DNA of 56,642 nt from Clostridia bacterium (GCA_017623605.1 JAGAOR010000007.1:1-56642); one strand, 5' to 3'; positions 45,303 to 54,984 are shown, numbered from the stretch's first letter. The notes: generated by a model from the sequence alone, not told the origin. Numbers and translations: made by a program.

Positions 45303-46249
45303 TCTTGCTCGATCCACGCCAAACAGTTTTCTTCCGTCAACTCAAAGCAATTCAAAAGCGCGCCGCTCGAATACATCGTTACCTGCACCTCTGCCTCGCC
45401 GTAGGAATATCCCACGGGCACGTTCGTTTTTACCGCTTCGCCCTCCACGTAATACACCTGATCCAACCCGTCGATCACGCCCGTGAAGGTGTCGGAATGG
45501 GAAATTTTGAGGGTATACGTTCCGTCCTCATTTTCAATAACCGCGCTTACCGTGCCGTTTGCCGCAGGATATACGTGGCACTCGTCCGTGAACGACAAAA
45601 TACCCGTAGGCGAGAGGGTAAGCTCCGTATCGGAAAAATCGTTCACAACGCCCGAAAGCGTGAAATCGGCGTACGTGCGCGCGTCAATCGTATCCGTCTT
45701 TGCCGAGCCGTCCAAGGCGCGGAAAAACGTATTGACGGCGCTCCCCGGCATAAACACGTTGGTTAAAAAGATTGCACCGCAAAGCGCGCAAGCAACCGCA
45801 AACTCTGCGCCGAGCACCAAGCGCACGCGTTTTTCCGATTTCGTTTCGCGATTGATCTCGTACCTGCCCCCGTCGTTTTCTAAATTTTCAGTTTCAAACG
45901 CGTAATCGTCTGCAGTGAGGGCTATTTCCTTGCGAAAGGCTTTTTCGCGCGCGGAATAAAGCCTTACCGTGTCGATACGTTCGGGAATTTCTCCAAAATC
46001 GAGGTTTCCCTCGCTATTCGCGCTTTCGGCAAACAACGCCGCTTCGGCGGTGATTTCGTTTTCCACGATCGGCTCTTCCGTCATTTTACCGTTCACCTGT
46101 GCGATCACCGATTCTTTGAGGTTGGGCGCGGGCGCGACGGGCGTTTCTTTTACTTCCGCTTTGCGCTTCCGACCACGTTTCTTCTTGATTACGTTCACCG
46201 TTGATACGGGTATTTCCAGCATTTCGGCGTATTCGATTTCTTCGTTCAT
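45299..46249 (-). CDS. Membrane protein with degenerate M23 domain, SpoIVFA-like
   Basis: The ATG at 46249 has AAGGAG 7 nt upstream (one 2 codons earlier is too close) and gives 316 residues. A long, charged cytosolic part (about 1-150, with a basic KKKRGRKRK patch) leads to one membrane helix near 150-170. The outer C-terminal domain reads like a LytM/M23 fold (VYPAANGTVSAVIENEDGTYTLKISH...), but the HLHFE-type catalytic region reads VQVTMYSSG, so it should be inactive. This is the architecture of SpoIVFA, a regulator of SpoIVFB. Coupled by overlap to the M50 gene. Confidence 0.82.
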   Translation of the reverse strand: MNEEIEYAEMLEIPVSTVNVIKKKRGRKRKAEVKETPVAPAPNLKESVIAQVNGKMTEEPIVENEITAEAALFAESANSEGNLDFGEIPERIDTVRLYSAREKAFRKEIALTADDYAFETENLENDGGRYEINRETKSEKRVRLVLGAEFAVACALCGAIFLTNVFMPGSAVNTFFRALDGSAKTDTIDARTYADFTLSGVVNDFSDTELTLSPTGILSFTDECHVYPAANGTVSAVIENEDGTYTLKISHSDTFTGVIDGLDQVYYVEGEAVKTNVPVGYSYGEAEVQVTMYSSGALLNCFELTEENCLAWIEQE

Positions 46250-46292
46250 ACACATTCTCCTTTTTCGCTTGTGTTCTATTGTATGAACGAAA

Positions 46293-46316
46293 GCGCGGGC
46301 ATAGAACTGCCCGCGC
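46293..46316 (-). terminator. Hairpin downstream of uraA
   Basis: GCGCGGGCA (46293-46301) pairs with TGCCCGCGC (46308-46316). The minus-strand T content after it is modest (TTTCGTT). Confidence 0.6.
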
Positions 46317-46372
46317 CTGTTTTTTATTGCGTTTTTTTGTCGGTTTATAAAAGCTATATTCGCTATACGCTC

Positions 46373-47794
46373 TTATTCCGTCTTTTCTGCCTCTGCCTCT
46401 GCTTCTGCCGCTTTGCAAGCCGCGCAATCACAGCACGCTTCTTTCTTTTCACGAAGCACGAGGTTCAAAACGATACCGAGGATCATAGCCACTGCCGTGG
46501 AGGTGATCGTAACCGCTTGCCCTGCGATCGAGAAATTGATCGTCAAGCCACCGATACCTGCCACGAGGATCGCCGCTGCGATAAAGATGTTACGGCTCAC
46601 GGTGAAATCAACCTTTTCGTTGATGAGCATTTTCACGCCCGACGAAGCGATAAAGCCGTAGAGTACCAAAGATACGCCGCCCGTTACGCACGCGGGGATC
46701 GTTTGCACCACAACCATAAGCGGGGTGAACAAGCCAAGCGCGATCGTTGCGATACAAGCCGTGATGATAACGCTAACCGAAGCTACTTTCGTAACGCCTA
46801 CGACCGCTACGTTTTCACCGTACGTCGTGTTTGCGCAACCGCAAAGTACGCCCGAAACCGCCGTTGCGATACCGTCGCCCATAAGCGTTCTGTCAAGACC
46901 GGGATCTTTCAAAAGATCTTTATGGATAACGCCGCCGAGGTTGAGGTGATCGCCGATATGCTCGCAAATGGTTACGAGGGATACGGGCGCGAATGCCAAC
47001 AAGATCGTGAGCATTTGTCCCCATTCGAACGCACCGTTATTCCATTGCAGGAACGCGAAACAATCGTAGCCGATAAAGCTGTTCAAACCGATATTCGTGA
47101 AGTTGTTCACGATCGGCGAGAAGTCGATAATTTTCGCGTAATCCCAATTCGCCGCGTAGCCGATACCCGTGCAGATCAAAGCCGTGCCGTAGCCCGCCGC
47201 CATACCGATTACGAACGGGATCAGGGAAATCGTTTTGTTGCCGTAGTGCGCCGCAACCGCCGTAACGAACAGCGCAACGAGCCCGACGAGTATTTTCAAA
47301 AGATTGTAATCGCCTGCGTTCATACCCGTGAGGTTATTGATCGCCGAGCCTGCAAGCCCCAAGCCGATAACCATAATAACAGGTCCTACGACGATAGTAG
47401 GCAAAAGCTTGAACAGCCAAGCCGTGCCGAATTTCTTGATCACGAGCGCGACGATCACGTAGATCAAGCCTACGATTGCCATACCGATCGCAAGCGCAAG
47501 ATAGTTGTTTCCGCCTCCTAAGCTGAACGCCAAACCCATAGACGAAAGGTAAGCGAACGAGCTAGACAAGACGACGGGGGATTTTTTCTTCGTTAAGAAG
47601 ATATAAATCAGCGTGCCGACGCCGGCGGAAATGATCGTTGCGGGGATCGACGTACCGATAATCAAAGGTACGGTGATACAAGCGACGAACATTGCGAGTA
47701 TGTGTTGAAGCGAAAGAAGTACCCATTGCGATTTTTTCGCAGGGACTTCGTGTACGTCCAACACGAGATCGTTTTTTGCGGTTGTGTTTTCCAT
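46373..47794 (-). CDS. Nucleobase:cation symporter-2 family permease (uracil/xanthine type)
   Basis: Imports a nucleobase with protons or sodium. From the ATG at 47794 (AGGAGAGGG upstream) it has 473 residues and about 14 membrane segments. N-terminal QHILAMFVACITVPLIIG is the UraA/PyrP signature. Substrate-site motifs are VTICEHIGDHLNLGGVI near 261-277 and CGCANTTYGENVAVVGVTKV near 305-324, which match UraA (SEHIGH; NTTYGENIGVLA) better than xanthine permeases. The C-terminus is unusual: CCDCAACKAAEAEAEAEKTE, a cysteine cluster plus an Ala/Glu repeat. Uracil is the most likely substrate. Confidence 0.93.
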   Translation of the reverse strand: MENTTAKNDLVLDVHEVPAKKSQWVLLSLQHILAMFVACITVPLIIGTSIPATIISAGVGTLIYIFLTKKKSPVVLSSSFAYLSSMGLAFSLGGGNNYLALAIGMAIVGLIYVIVALVIKKFGTAWLFKLLPTIVVGPVIMVIGLGLAGSAINNLTGMNAGDYNLLKILVGLVALFVTAVAAHYGNKTISLIPFVIGMAAGYGTALICTGIGYAANWDYAKIIDFSPIVNNFTNIGLNSFIGYDCFAFLQWNNGAFEWGQMLTILLAFAPVSLVTICEHIGDHLNLGGVIHKDLLKDPGLDRTLMGDGIATAVSGVLCGCANTTYGENVAVVGVTKVASVSVIITACIATIALGLFTPLMVVVQTIPACVTGGVSLVLYGFIASSGVKMLINEKVDFTVSRNIFIAAAILVAGIGGLTINFSIAGQAVTITSTAVAMILGIVLNLVLREKKEACCDCAACKAAEAEAEAEKTE

Positions 47795-47863
47795 AACACC
47801 CTCTCCTGTAAAAATAATATTTTTATAAACACCCGCCCTTATCAACGGGGTATTTATCCTCCT

Positions 47864-47951
47864 GAACGCACGCCTAAGGCGTGCAATTCACTGAGCGTTA
47901 GCGAAAATTCACGTGAACGCAGTTCGCAATTCACGCAAGCTTGCTTGCAAT
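47864..47951. repeat. Cluster of short hairpins between ricT and uraA
   Basis: GCACGCC-taa-GGCGTGC, GAAC-gca-GTTC and GCAAGC-tt-GCTTGC, joined by AATTCAC linkers like those between tig and clpP. Confidence 0.8.
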
Positions 47952-48815
47952 TCACTCCAACTCTTCGTCGTCTTCGTTTTCCTCTTTGGGTGTAGGAGCA
48001 GGCTTTTTAAATTTAAGTTCGCTTGCGGGAAATTCCTTATAGATCCAACCGCCCGCGCCGTCGTCCTGCTTCACGCGTACGTCCATTTTCAGCATATTCA
48101 GCGCCACGACGATCGCTTTGCCGTCGGGCGTGCCTACCTCTGCGCCTACTTTGGGAAGCTGCTTTGCCGCTTCCGTATAATGCTCGATTTCATAACCCAA
48201 GCAACACATAAGCCGACCGCAAAGCCCGCTAATTTTTCCAGGATTCAAGGACAAGCCCTGCGCTTTCGCCATACGCACGCTCACCTTTTTAAATTCGGGC
48301 ATATTTCCCGCGCAACAGCAAACTCTGCCACAGGGCGCAATCCCGCCTAAATATTTCGTTTCGTCCCGCGTGCCCACTTGGCGAAGTTCGATGCGCGTAT
48401 GGAATACGCCGGCAAGGTCCTTAACGAGCTCGCGAAAATCCACGCGGTTTGCGCTCGTGAAATAGAAAGAAATCTTACTTCCGTCGAACGCGTATTCGCA
48501 ATCGACGAGCTTCATATCCAGCCCGTGCTCTTGAATTTTCTGTTTGCATATTTTTATAGCTTGCGGGCGTTTTTCCTCGTGCAAGGCATACGTTTCCTTA
48601 TCTTTTTGCGTGGCGATCCGCACGATCGGCTTTAAGGGCGAAACCACTTCGCTCTCCTCGATCTCCTTTTCAGGGTACGCCACCCACGCGTATTCCGTGC
48701 CCCGCGCCGTTTCCACGATCACGGGCAGATTCCGCGTGTACGTTTCCCCCTCACGTGGGCTAAAATAATACAGCTTTCCACCGTTTTTGAATTTAATTCC
48801 TACTACTTTTATCAT
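47952..48815 (-). CDS. ricT: RicT/YaaT-type PSP1-domain protein
   Basis: In B. subtilis, RicT with RicA and RicF carries iron-sulfur clusters and stimulates RNase Y processing and phosphorelay functions. 287 residues with the PSP1 C-terminal domain near 60-150 and the cysteine blocks GGIAPCGRVCCCAG (about 158-171) and SGLCGRLMCCLGYE (about 193-206) that hold the cluster. The acidic tail EENEDDEELE is short. It starts 4 nt after holB, the conserved holB-yaaT order. RicA and RicF genes are not in the window. Confidence 0.93.
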   Translation of the reverse strand: MIKVVGIKFKNGGKLYYFSPREGETYTRNLPVIVETARGTEYAWVAYPEKEIEESEVVSPLKPIVRIATQKDKETYALHEEKRPQAIKICKQKIQEHGLDMKLVDCEYAFDGSKISFYFTSANRVDFRELVKDLAGVFHTRIELRQVGTRDETKYLGGIAPCGRVCCCAGNMPEFKKVSVRMAKAQGLSLNPGKISGLCGRLMCCLGYEIEHYTEAAKQLPKVGAEVGTPDGKAIVVALNMLKMDVRVKQDDGAGGWIYKEFPASELKFKKPAPTPKEENEDDEELE

Positions 48816-48819
48816 ACTT

Positions 48820-49818
48820 TTATTTTCCTTTTGCTTGTACGCTTGCGATCAAAAGCTCCAAACATTGCGGGAAGTAGGCGTTGAACGTTACTTCCTTTTC
48901 TGCCTTGGAGATAGCCTCCTGCGCAAATACGAGCGCGGAGAGCGCATAGGTGTTTGCGAGCGTTTGCAAGCGTCCCGTTTCCGATTTTAAAGAAATTTTT
49001 TTGGCAAGCGAACGGCTTTCCTTTCCCGCCGCCCTTGCTTCTGCCGTTTTCAAAAGTAACGCGTCGCGATAAAGTATCCGAAGCAAGGAGAGAAGCTCCT
49101 TTTTGCGCTTGGTATCTCCCACCTTTTTCACGATCTGCGGCAAGGTTGCACTCGTCGATAAGCACAGCGAAAACGCCTCGTCTATCAGCTGTTTATACGC
49201 GCCGCTATCTAACGTACTTTGTGCCGCACCAAGCGAGCCGTTTGACGCCGCTGCGCAAAGCTCGTAATCGTTCATCTCGTACCTGCCCCCGTAATTTCGC
49301 GCCAAACAGTCCTTGATTTCTTCCGTGGCAAAGGGCGGAATTTCGATCGTTTTCACACGAGAGAGTACGGTGGGAAGCACGGGATACGCCGTCGTCGCGC
49401 CCAGCAGAAAAACGACGCCCTCGGGCGGTTCTTCCAGCAACTTCAAAAGCTTATTTTGCGCGGCGGGGGTGGCTGAATCGAAATCAGCGATCACGAACGC
49501 TTTCTTTTCTCCCTCAACGGGCTTTAACGCGCTTTCTTCCGTGATTCGTTCCGCATCCTCGACCATAAATTTTTTGCCGATTTCGGGAAAAAACAGACAA
49601 TCGCAAAACGTTTCGTTATCAATCAACGCGCTGCGCCGCTTTTCTTCGGGCGTAGCTTCCTCCGAACAACTGAAAAAGGGCTTAACGAACGTTTTGAGCG
49701 CGTCGCGCAAATTGCGCGCGTCGTCAAGGAGTAACAGATACGCGTGCGACAACTCGCCGCGCGCTTCTTCCGTTTTGATCAGCCCGTAGGCACGCGTTTG
49801 TTTGAGTAGCGATTGCAT
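48820..49818 (-). CDS. holB: DNA polymerase III delta-prime subunit
   Basis: Part of the clamp loader. From the ATG at 49818 (AAGGAG upstream) it has 332 residues. AAA+ fold in its delta-prime form: no usable Walker A (expected for delta-prime), the NKLLKLLEEPPEGVVFLLGAT segment near 132-152, and a C-terminal helical domain. The zinc-binding cysteine group of full tau-like AAA is reduced. It is coupled to ricT by a 4-nt gap and driven by a promoter at 49849-49877. Confidence 0.9.
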   Translation of the reverse strand: MQSLLKQTRAYGLIKTEEARGELSHAYLLLLDDARNLRDALKTFVKPFFSCSEEATPEEKRRSALIDNETFCDCLFFPEIGKKFMVEDAERITEESALKPVEGEKKAFVIADFDSATPAAQNKLLKLLEEPPEGVVFLLGATTAYPVLPTVLSRVKTIEIPPFATEEIKDCLARNYGGRYEMNDYELCAAASNGSLGAAQSTLDSGAYKQLIDEAFSLCLSTSATLPQIVKKVGDTKRKKELLSLLRILYRDALLLKTAEARAAGKESRSLAKKISLKSETGRLQTLANTYALSALVFAQEAISKAEKEVTFNAYFPQCLELLIASVQAKGK

Positions 49819-49848
49819 ACAATTCTCCTTTTTCGCTCGTCGCATATT

Positions 49849-49877
49849 ATTATAACACGAACGGCAAAAAAAAGCAA
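49849..49877 (-). promoter_or_regulatory. Promoter of holB-ricT
   Basis: TTGCTT (49877-49872), 17 nt, TATAAT (49854-49849). Confidence 0.7.
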
Positions 49878-49956
49878 GCGTTCAGGGGGCGCTATGAAAA
49901 AGAGTTTTTTCTTTCCCAAAAAGGCAAAATCGACAAAATACCCTATATGAAAACGC

Positions 49957-49985
49957 TTTACTTTTCTCAAATTATATGTTATAAT
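49957..49985 (+). promoter_or_regulatory. Promoter of the cpsC-cpsD pair
   Basis: TTTACT (49957-49962), 17 nt, TATAAT (49980-49985). Confidence 0.8.
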
Positions 49986-50027
49986 GTATACAATCATCAG
50001 TATACGATAAGGATTGGGTGTTTATTT

Positions 50028-50927
50028 ATGGATGAGAATATCGGGGTTAAGGACGAAATTACTTTGTCCGAGCTTTTTAAGATTTTATGGCGCAAGGCGC
50101 TCGTTTTGATCCTCGCTTTCGCGATCGGTTTCGTCGCGGGCGGGGTTTTTGGTGTTTTTCAAACGTGGAACGTGCATTATTACGGCACGACCGTCGAATT
50201 TTACGTCAATCCCAGCAAAAGCGAGGATTCGTCTTCTGAAACAGGCAGTCAATACGGCGTATACGGCGCGTACGGCAAGCCCGTTATGGAAAGTATCGTC
50301 GAGCTTTTGGAATCGGAGAGCTTTTCAGAAACGTTAATGCTGGACGAGAACGGTATGCCCGCGAAAGGTATTTCCGCGGAAATCGACGCGCTCATTGACG
50401 CGGACGATAGAGAGGGCGCGGTGGAGGCGTGGCGAAAAACCGACAACTACCGTTCGGTCATTTCCCTCGTAAGCGCGTCCACTACTTATTCCTACGCCTC
50501 CGATACAAACGCGGACGAAACGCTTGCCAAGAGCTTTATTTTGGTGAATATTTCCGTGTTAAACGGCGAGAGCCAAGCAAAAGTTTTGCTTGATCGCGTG
50601 AAAGCGCGCGTACCCGCGTACGTATCAAAAAATATGATTAAACCCGACGGCTACGACACGACCAACTGTCAGCGTATTACCCGCCTTGACGACGTGAAGC
50701 TTCTCAACCCCGGCGAAATGCAATCGACGGCGGTAAAATACGCGATCTTGCTCGGCGCGGCGACCTTCCTTGCGGCGTGCGTGGCGGTGATCGTCGTGGA
50801 TTATTCGGACAAGCGTCTGCGCAATTTCGAGCGCACGATGGAGCAACTCGGCGTGCCCGTGCTCGGCGTTATTCCCACGATCACGGAAAAAGTTCCCGCG
50901 ACGCAAACGAATAAGGAGGAAGCGTGA
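50028..50927 (+). CDS. Wzz/CpsC-type polysaccharide chain-length and export modulator
   Basis: An inner-membrane partner of the CpsD kinase, helping set polysaccharide chain length. I use the ATG at 50028 (299 residues), since the open frame to 49947 overlaps the promoter. Two membrane helices bracket an extracellular domain: about 24-44 (ALVLILAFAIGFVAGGVFGVF) and about 244-265. TLSELFKILWRKA before the first helix is the Wzz signature. NPGEMQST precedes the second helix, as in the family's proline-rich segment. The RBS is weak (GGGTG). The stop overlaps the cpsD start. Confidence 0.9.
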   Translation: MDENIGVKDEITLSELFKILWRKALVLILAFAIGFVAGGVFGVFQTWNVHYYGTTVEFYVNPSKSEDSSSETGSQYGVYGAYGKPVMESIVELLESESFSETLMLDENGMPAKGISAEIDALIDADDREGAVEAWRKTDNYRSVISLVSASTTYSYASDTNADETLAKSFILVNISVLNGESQAKVLLDRVKARVPAYVSKNMIKPDGYDTTNCQRITRLDDVKLLNPGEMQSTAVKYAILLGAATFLAACVAVIVVDYSDKRLRNFERTMEQLGVPVLGVIPTITEKVPATQTNKEEA

Positions 50928-51715
50928 TGAGTATTTTTAAGAAAAATCAAATTGCCGTAAAGCGGGAATATCTTTTATCGGAAAACGTACCGTTTGAAGT
51001 GAGAGAGGCGTTCCGCAGTCTCAAAGCCTCCCTTTGCGTATCCTTGCCTAAAAAGATGAACGGCGAGGGAATCGCCCTACTCGTTACCTCCGCTTGCCCC
51101 GAAGCGGGAAAAACGACGGTTGCCGTTAATTTATCGCTTATGCTCGCGGAATCGAACGCGAGGGTTTTATTGATCGACGCGGACACGCGTAAGGGCAGAG
51201 TGGCGAGGTATTTCGGGCAAAACGCGCAACCGGGACTCGTAGATTGTATTTCAGGACAAGCAAGCCTTGCGGAAGTTACGCACGTTTATAACGAAAAATT
51301 TTCGTATATCACCTGCGGCGCACATTCCCCTAGACCTTACGAATTGCTCGAAAGCGACGTTATGAAAGCGCTCCTTTCCGATCTGAAAAAACAATACGAT
51401 TATATCGTGATCGACACTCCCCCCGTGCTCCTTTTATCGGACGCGCTTGCGTTAATTCCTGAATCGGACGGAACGGTGGTGGTTTGCCGTCATCGCGCCT
51501 CGCACGTAAACGATATTGCGAAAACGCTAAACACTTTGAATTTTGCCAAAGCCAACGTTTTGGGCGTCGTCGTCAACGATTACACACCCTTAGAAAAATC
51601 AAAAGGCAGAAAATACGGCGGCTACCGTTATTACTCTAATTCCTACGCAGCGTATTACGAGCGAACGGAAGCGGAAAAAGAAGTGGAAAAAGAAGCCGCA
51701 ACGACAGCGGATTAA
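50927..51715 (+). CDS. CpsD/CapB-type bacterial tyrosine kinase
   Basis: A BY-kinase that autophosphorylates a C-terminal tyrosine cluster and controls polysaccharide assembly with its CpsC partner. 262 residues from the ATG at 50927 (GGAGG 7 nt before). Walker A region SACPEAGKTT near 55-64, where many kinases read GEGKS/T, Walker A' LLIDADTRKG, Walker B YIVIDTPP, and the tail KYGGYRYYSNSYAAYYE with seven tyrosines. No glycosyltransferases follow, so the polysaccharide locus itself must lie elsewhere; the nearest related gene is the degenerate transferase at 54984. Confidence 0.92.
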   Translation: MSIFKKNQIAVKREYLLSENVPFEVREAFRSLKASLCVSLPKKMNGEGIALLVTSACPEAGKTTVAVNLSLMLAESNARVLLIDADTRKGRVARYFGQNAQPGLVDCISGQASLAEVTHVYNEKFSYITCGAHSPRPYELLESDVMKALLSDLKKQYDYIVIDTPPVLLLSDALALIPESDGTVVVCRHRASHVNDIAKTLNTLNFAKANVLGVVVNDYTPLEKSKGRKYGGYRYYSNSYAAYYERTEAEKEVEKEAATTAD

Positions 51716-51725
51716 ACGAAAAGAT

Positions 51726-51752
51726 AAGCGGGGCAAAATCGCTCCGCTTTTT
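51726..51752 (+). terminator. Terminator after cpsD
   Basis: AAGCGG (51726-51731) pairs with CCGCTT (51744-51749), followed by further T's. Confidence 0.65.
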
Positions 51753-51787
51753 GTTTGAACAAACTAAAAAACGGGTATCTATACTGT

Positions 51788-54202
51788 ATGGAAACTTACG
51801 TAAACACAAAAACGAATATACTTCCCCTTATCCCCCTGCGCGGCAAGGTAGCGTTTCCGCGCACGCTCATTTCCTTTGAAGTGGGCAGAGAAATGACGCT
51901 CAAAGCGGTCGAAAGGGCAACGGCGGGCGGGGATCGGCTCGTACTCATCTGCTCCCAACGAGTAACGGAAAAGGACGAGATCGCCCCCTCCGATCTTTAC
52001 GAAATTGGCTGTGTGGCAAGAATACGCACGGCGGCACAACTGCAAGGCGGTGTGGTGCGCGTCGTTTGCGAGGGCTTATACCGCGCGAAAGCGCGGGAAA
52101 TTAGCGTGGACGAGAGCGGCTATTTTTACGCCGTTTGCGACGAGCTTATGTCCGTGCACGGCGACGAGATTTTGGAAGAAGCGTACCTGCGTACGGCAAA
52201 GGCGCTTGTAAAAGACGTTTTGGCAACCGACGGGAAAATTTCAAAAGAAACGATCTCGAAGCTAGACGCGTGCCAAAACCCCGACGAATATTTGGATATT
52301 GCCGTTTCGACAATGCGTGTGAAGCTGGAAATTAAGCAACAAATCCTCGAAGAGAAAAACGTGATCGAACGGTTAAAGCTGTTCGAGCGGTGCTTGAACG
52401 ACGAGCTGGAAATTTCCAAGATCGAAAAGAAAATCGCCTCGACGGTGCGGCAGAATATCGACAAATCGCAAAAGGAATTTTTTCTCCGCGAACAACTCAA
52501 AGCCATTCACGGCGAGCTGGGCGACGACGGCAAGGAAGAGGACGAATACCGCCAAAAAATCCTTTCCCGTTCGCTCCCTAAAAAATTACAGGAAAAATGC
52601 TTAAAAGAGATTGACCGTATGCGGAAAATGCAGACCTCGTCGCCTGAATATACCGTCATTTCGGGCTATCTCGATCAAGTGCTTGCCCTCCCTTGGACGG
52701 AGGAAACGCAGGATACGGAAACGCTTTCCGATTGCGTAAAGATCCTTGATCAGGATCATTACGGCTTGGAAAAAATCAAGGAACGCATTACCGAATATCT
52801 CGCCGTGTTGAAGCTGACGGGGAGTATGAAAGCCCCCATTTTATGCTTCGTAGGTCCTCCCGGTGTGGGGAAAACGAGTATTGCTAAATCCATTGCGCGC
52901 GCTTTGGGGCGGAAATTCGTGCGAATGAGCCTTGGCGGAGTAAAAGACGAAGCGGAGATCCGCGGACACCGCCGCACCTATATCGGCGCAATGCCGGGGC
53001 GTATTTTATACGGTATGAAAAACGCGGGCTCGATCAATCCCGTGTTCCTGCTCGACGAGATCGACAAGATCACTTCGGATATGCACGGCGATCCCGCCGC
53101 GGCACTTTTAGAAGCGCTCGATCCCGAACAAAATTCCTCCTTCCGCGATCGGTTTTTGGAATATCCCTACGATTTGAGTAAGGTGATGTTTATCACCACG
53201 GCCAACTCGCTCGATACGATCCCTGCGCCCCTTCGCGACCGTATGGAAATTATTGAGCTTTCAGGCTATACGCTCGAAGAAAAAACGGAAATCGCGCGGC
53301 GATACCTCGTACCCAAACAGCTCGCCGCCAACGGCTTAACGGATAACAACGCTCTATTCACGAAAGAAGGCTTACGAGTGATGATCGAGGGCTATACCCG
53401 CGAGGCGGGCGTAAGAACGTTGGAGCGGACGGTAAGTACCGTTTGCAGAAAAATCGCCGTACAATACGCCTCCGATAAAACTCTGCCCCTTATTACGGTG
53501 GACGAAGAAAAAGTGAAAGCGCTTCTCGGCGCACCCCGCTTTACGATCGACACCGCCCTTTTAAAACCGCAAATCGGCGCAGCAGTCGGGCTTGCGTGGA
53601 CGGCAGTCGGCGGGACGACGCTCACCGTGGAAGCGGCGATTATGAAAGGCAAGGGGGAAGTGAAGCTGACGGGTAAACTTGGCGACGTAATGAAAGAATC
53701 GGCGCTTGCGGCGTTTACCTATCTTCGCGCGCACGCGGAAGAGCTGGGTATTCCTGCCGTAGCGTTTTCTGAATGGGATCTGCATATCCACGTGCCCGAG
53801 GGAGCAACACCCAAAGACGGACCGAGCGCGGGCATTACGCTTGCGACGGCTGCACTTTCAGCCTTCAGCGGGAACGCCGTGCGTGGGGATATTGCTATGA
53901 CGGGCGAAATTACTTTGCGCGGAAACGTGCTCCCGATCGGCGGTTTAAAGGAAAAGGCGCTTGCCGCGCGGCGGGTGGGAATTCGCGAAATTATTATCCC
54001 TGCGGGCAACGAAAAGGATTTGGACGAGCTTCCTCAACTCGTTAAAAAGGAACTTACGTTCTATCCCGTGAAAAACGTTTCGGAAGTGTTCGAGCTCGCG
54101 TTTGCAGAAAAGAAAGAAAAATCCAAACCCAAAAAGAGGACGAGCCCCAAACGTATGCCCGTATTAAACACGGAAAACGAACGGGACACCATGCGCTGTT
54201 AA
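51788..54202 (+). CDS. lon: ATP-dependent protease La
   Basis: A cytosolic AAA+ serine protease. From the ATG at 51788 it has 804 residues; a TTG at 51755 in frame is less likely. N-terminal substrate domain ([23 protein letters not shown]), coiled coil, AAA+ module with Walker [10 protein letters not shown] and Walker [12 protein letters not shown], then the protease domain with the Ser-Lys dyad (GPSAGIT and GLKEKALAA). There is no strong RBS. A TATACT ends only 2 nt before the ATG and is probably coincidental. A basic tail ([10 protein letters not shown]) ends the protein. The lon-engB order is common in Firmicutes. Confidence 0.96.
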   Translation: METYVNTKTNILPLIPLRGKVAFPRTLISFEVGREMTLKAVERATAGGDRLVLICSQRVTEKDEIAPSDLYEIGCVARIRTAAQLQGGVVRVVCEGLYRAKAREISVDESGYFYAVCDELMSVHGDEILEEAYLRTAKALVKDVLATDGKISKETISKLDACQNPDEYLDIAVSTMRVKLEIKQQILEEKNVIERLKLFERCLNDELEISKIEKKIASTVRQNIDKSQKEFFLREQLKAIHGELGDDGKEEDEYRQKILSRSLPKKLQEKCLKEIDRMRKMQTSSPEYTVISGYLDQVLALPWTEETQDTETLSDCVKILDQDHYGLEKIKERITEYLAVLKLTGSMKAPILCFVGPPGVGKTSIAKSIARALGRKFVRMSLGGVKDEAEIRGHRRTYIGAMPGRILYGMKNAGSINPVFLLDEIDKITSDMHGDPAAALLEALDPEQNSSFRDRFLEYPYDLSKVMFITTANSLDTIPAPLRDRMEIIELSGYTLEEKTEIARRYLVPKQLAANGLTDNNALFTKEGLRVMIEGYTREAGVRTLERTVSTVCRKIAVQYASDKTLPLITVDEEKVKALLGAPRFTIDTALLKPQIGAAVGLAWTAVGGTTLTVEAAIMKGKGEVKLTGKLGDVMKESALAAFTYLRAHAEELGIPAVAFSEWDLHIHVPEGATPKDGPSAGITLATAALSAFSGNAVRGDIAMTGEITLRGNVLPIGGLKEKALAARRVGIREIIIPAGNEKDLDELPQLVKKELTFYPVKNVSEVFELAFAEKKEKSKPKKRTSPKRMPVLNTENERDTMRC

Positions 54203-54210
54203 ATCAGTAA

Positions 54211-54277
54211 GATGTCGCCTACGGCGACATCTCACGCGAGCGAACGCTCGCATATCACTTTTGCGCAAAGCGCAAAA
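54211..54277. repeat. Cluster of three perfect hairpins between lon and engB
   Basis: GATGTCGCC-tac-GGCGACATC (54211-54231), GCGAGCG-aa-CGCTCGC (54236-54251) and TTTTGCGC-aaa-GCGCAAAA (54259-54277), joined by short TCAC-like linkers. Confidence 0.85.
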
Positions 54278-54294
54278 ATAAAAAGGAGCTACCC

Positions 54295-54984
54295 ATGTAC
54301 GAGATGAACGATAAAAAAGAGCAACGAACAACCCCGCTTTTGATCAAAAACGCAACGTTTATCACGTCTGCTGCAAGAGCGGAACAATTTATCACGCCCC
54401 AAAAGCCTATGATCGCCGTTTGTGGGAAATCGAACGTGGGGAAAAGCTCGTTCATCAATATGCTGGCAAATCGGAAAAAACTTGCGAAAACGAGTAGTGA
54501 ACCGGGCAGAACGCGGCTTGTCAATTATTTCGATTTCGGAGAATTTATCCTCGCGGATTTGCCCGGCTACGGCTTTGCAAGAGTTTCCAAAACGGAAAAA
54601 GAAAAGTGGGCGAAAACGCTCGACGCGTTCTTTAAAAACAAAGACCAAATCGCGCACGTGTTTATGCTTGCCGATTCCCGCCACGATCCCACCGCCGACG
54701 ACGTGCAGATGATTGAATTTTTGCATTATCACACGCTTCCCTTTACGGTGGTGCTCACCAAAGCGGATAAACTTTCGAAAATGAAGCTCAAAGAGCATAT
54801 CAAGGCGATCGCCGCCGATTTATATTTGGGCGAAAAAAATCTGCTTGCCACGAGCGCGGAAACGGGCTACGGCAAAGCGGACGTATTACAAAAAATCAAA
54901 GAAGTGATCGAGTTTTCGAACGCGCCGCAAACGGATTTTGAGGACGAAGACGATGCGCCCGGCGAGGACGAAGAGGTGGAATAA
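54295..54984 (+). CDS. engB: Ribosome biogenesis GTP-binding protein EngB/YsxC
   Basis: A TrmE-Era-class GTPase required for 50S subunit assembly. 229 residues: G1 GKSNVGKSS near 44-52, G2 region PGRTRLVNYF, G3 DLPGYG near 85-90, G4 TKAD and G5 TSAETGYG. The acidic C-terminal extension (FEDEDDAPGEDEEVE) goes beyond the usual ~200 residues. AAAAGGAG precedes the ATG. The stop overlaps the next ATG by one base. Confidence 0.95.
   Translation: MYEMNDKKEQRTTPLLIKNATFITSAARAEQFITPQKPMIAVCGKSNVGKSSFINMLANRKKLAKTSSEPGRTRLVNYFDFGEFILADLPGYGFARVSKTEKEKWAKTLDAFFKNKDQIAHVFMLADSRHDPTADDVQMIEFLHYHTLPFTVVLTKADKLSKMKLKEHIKAIAADLYLGEKNLLATSAETGYGKADVLQKIKEVIEFSNAPQTDFEDEDDAPGEDEEVE

Noticed and set aside
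51755..51788. TTG start for Lon, or a leaderless Lon
   Set aside because: The TTG has no RBS and the TATACT box ends only 2 nt before the ATG, too close for even a leaderless start.
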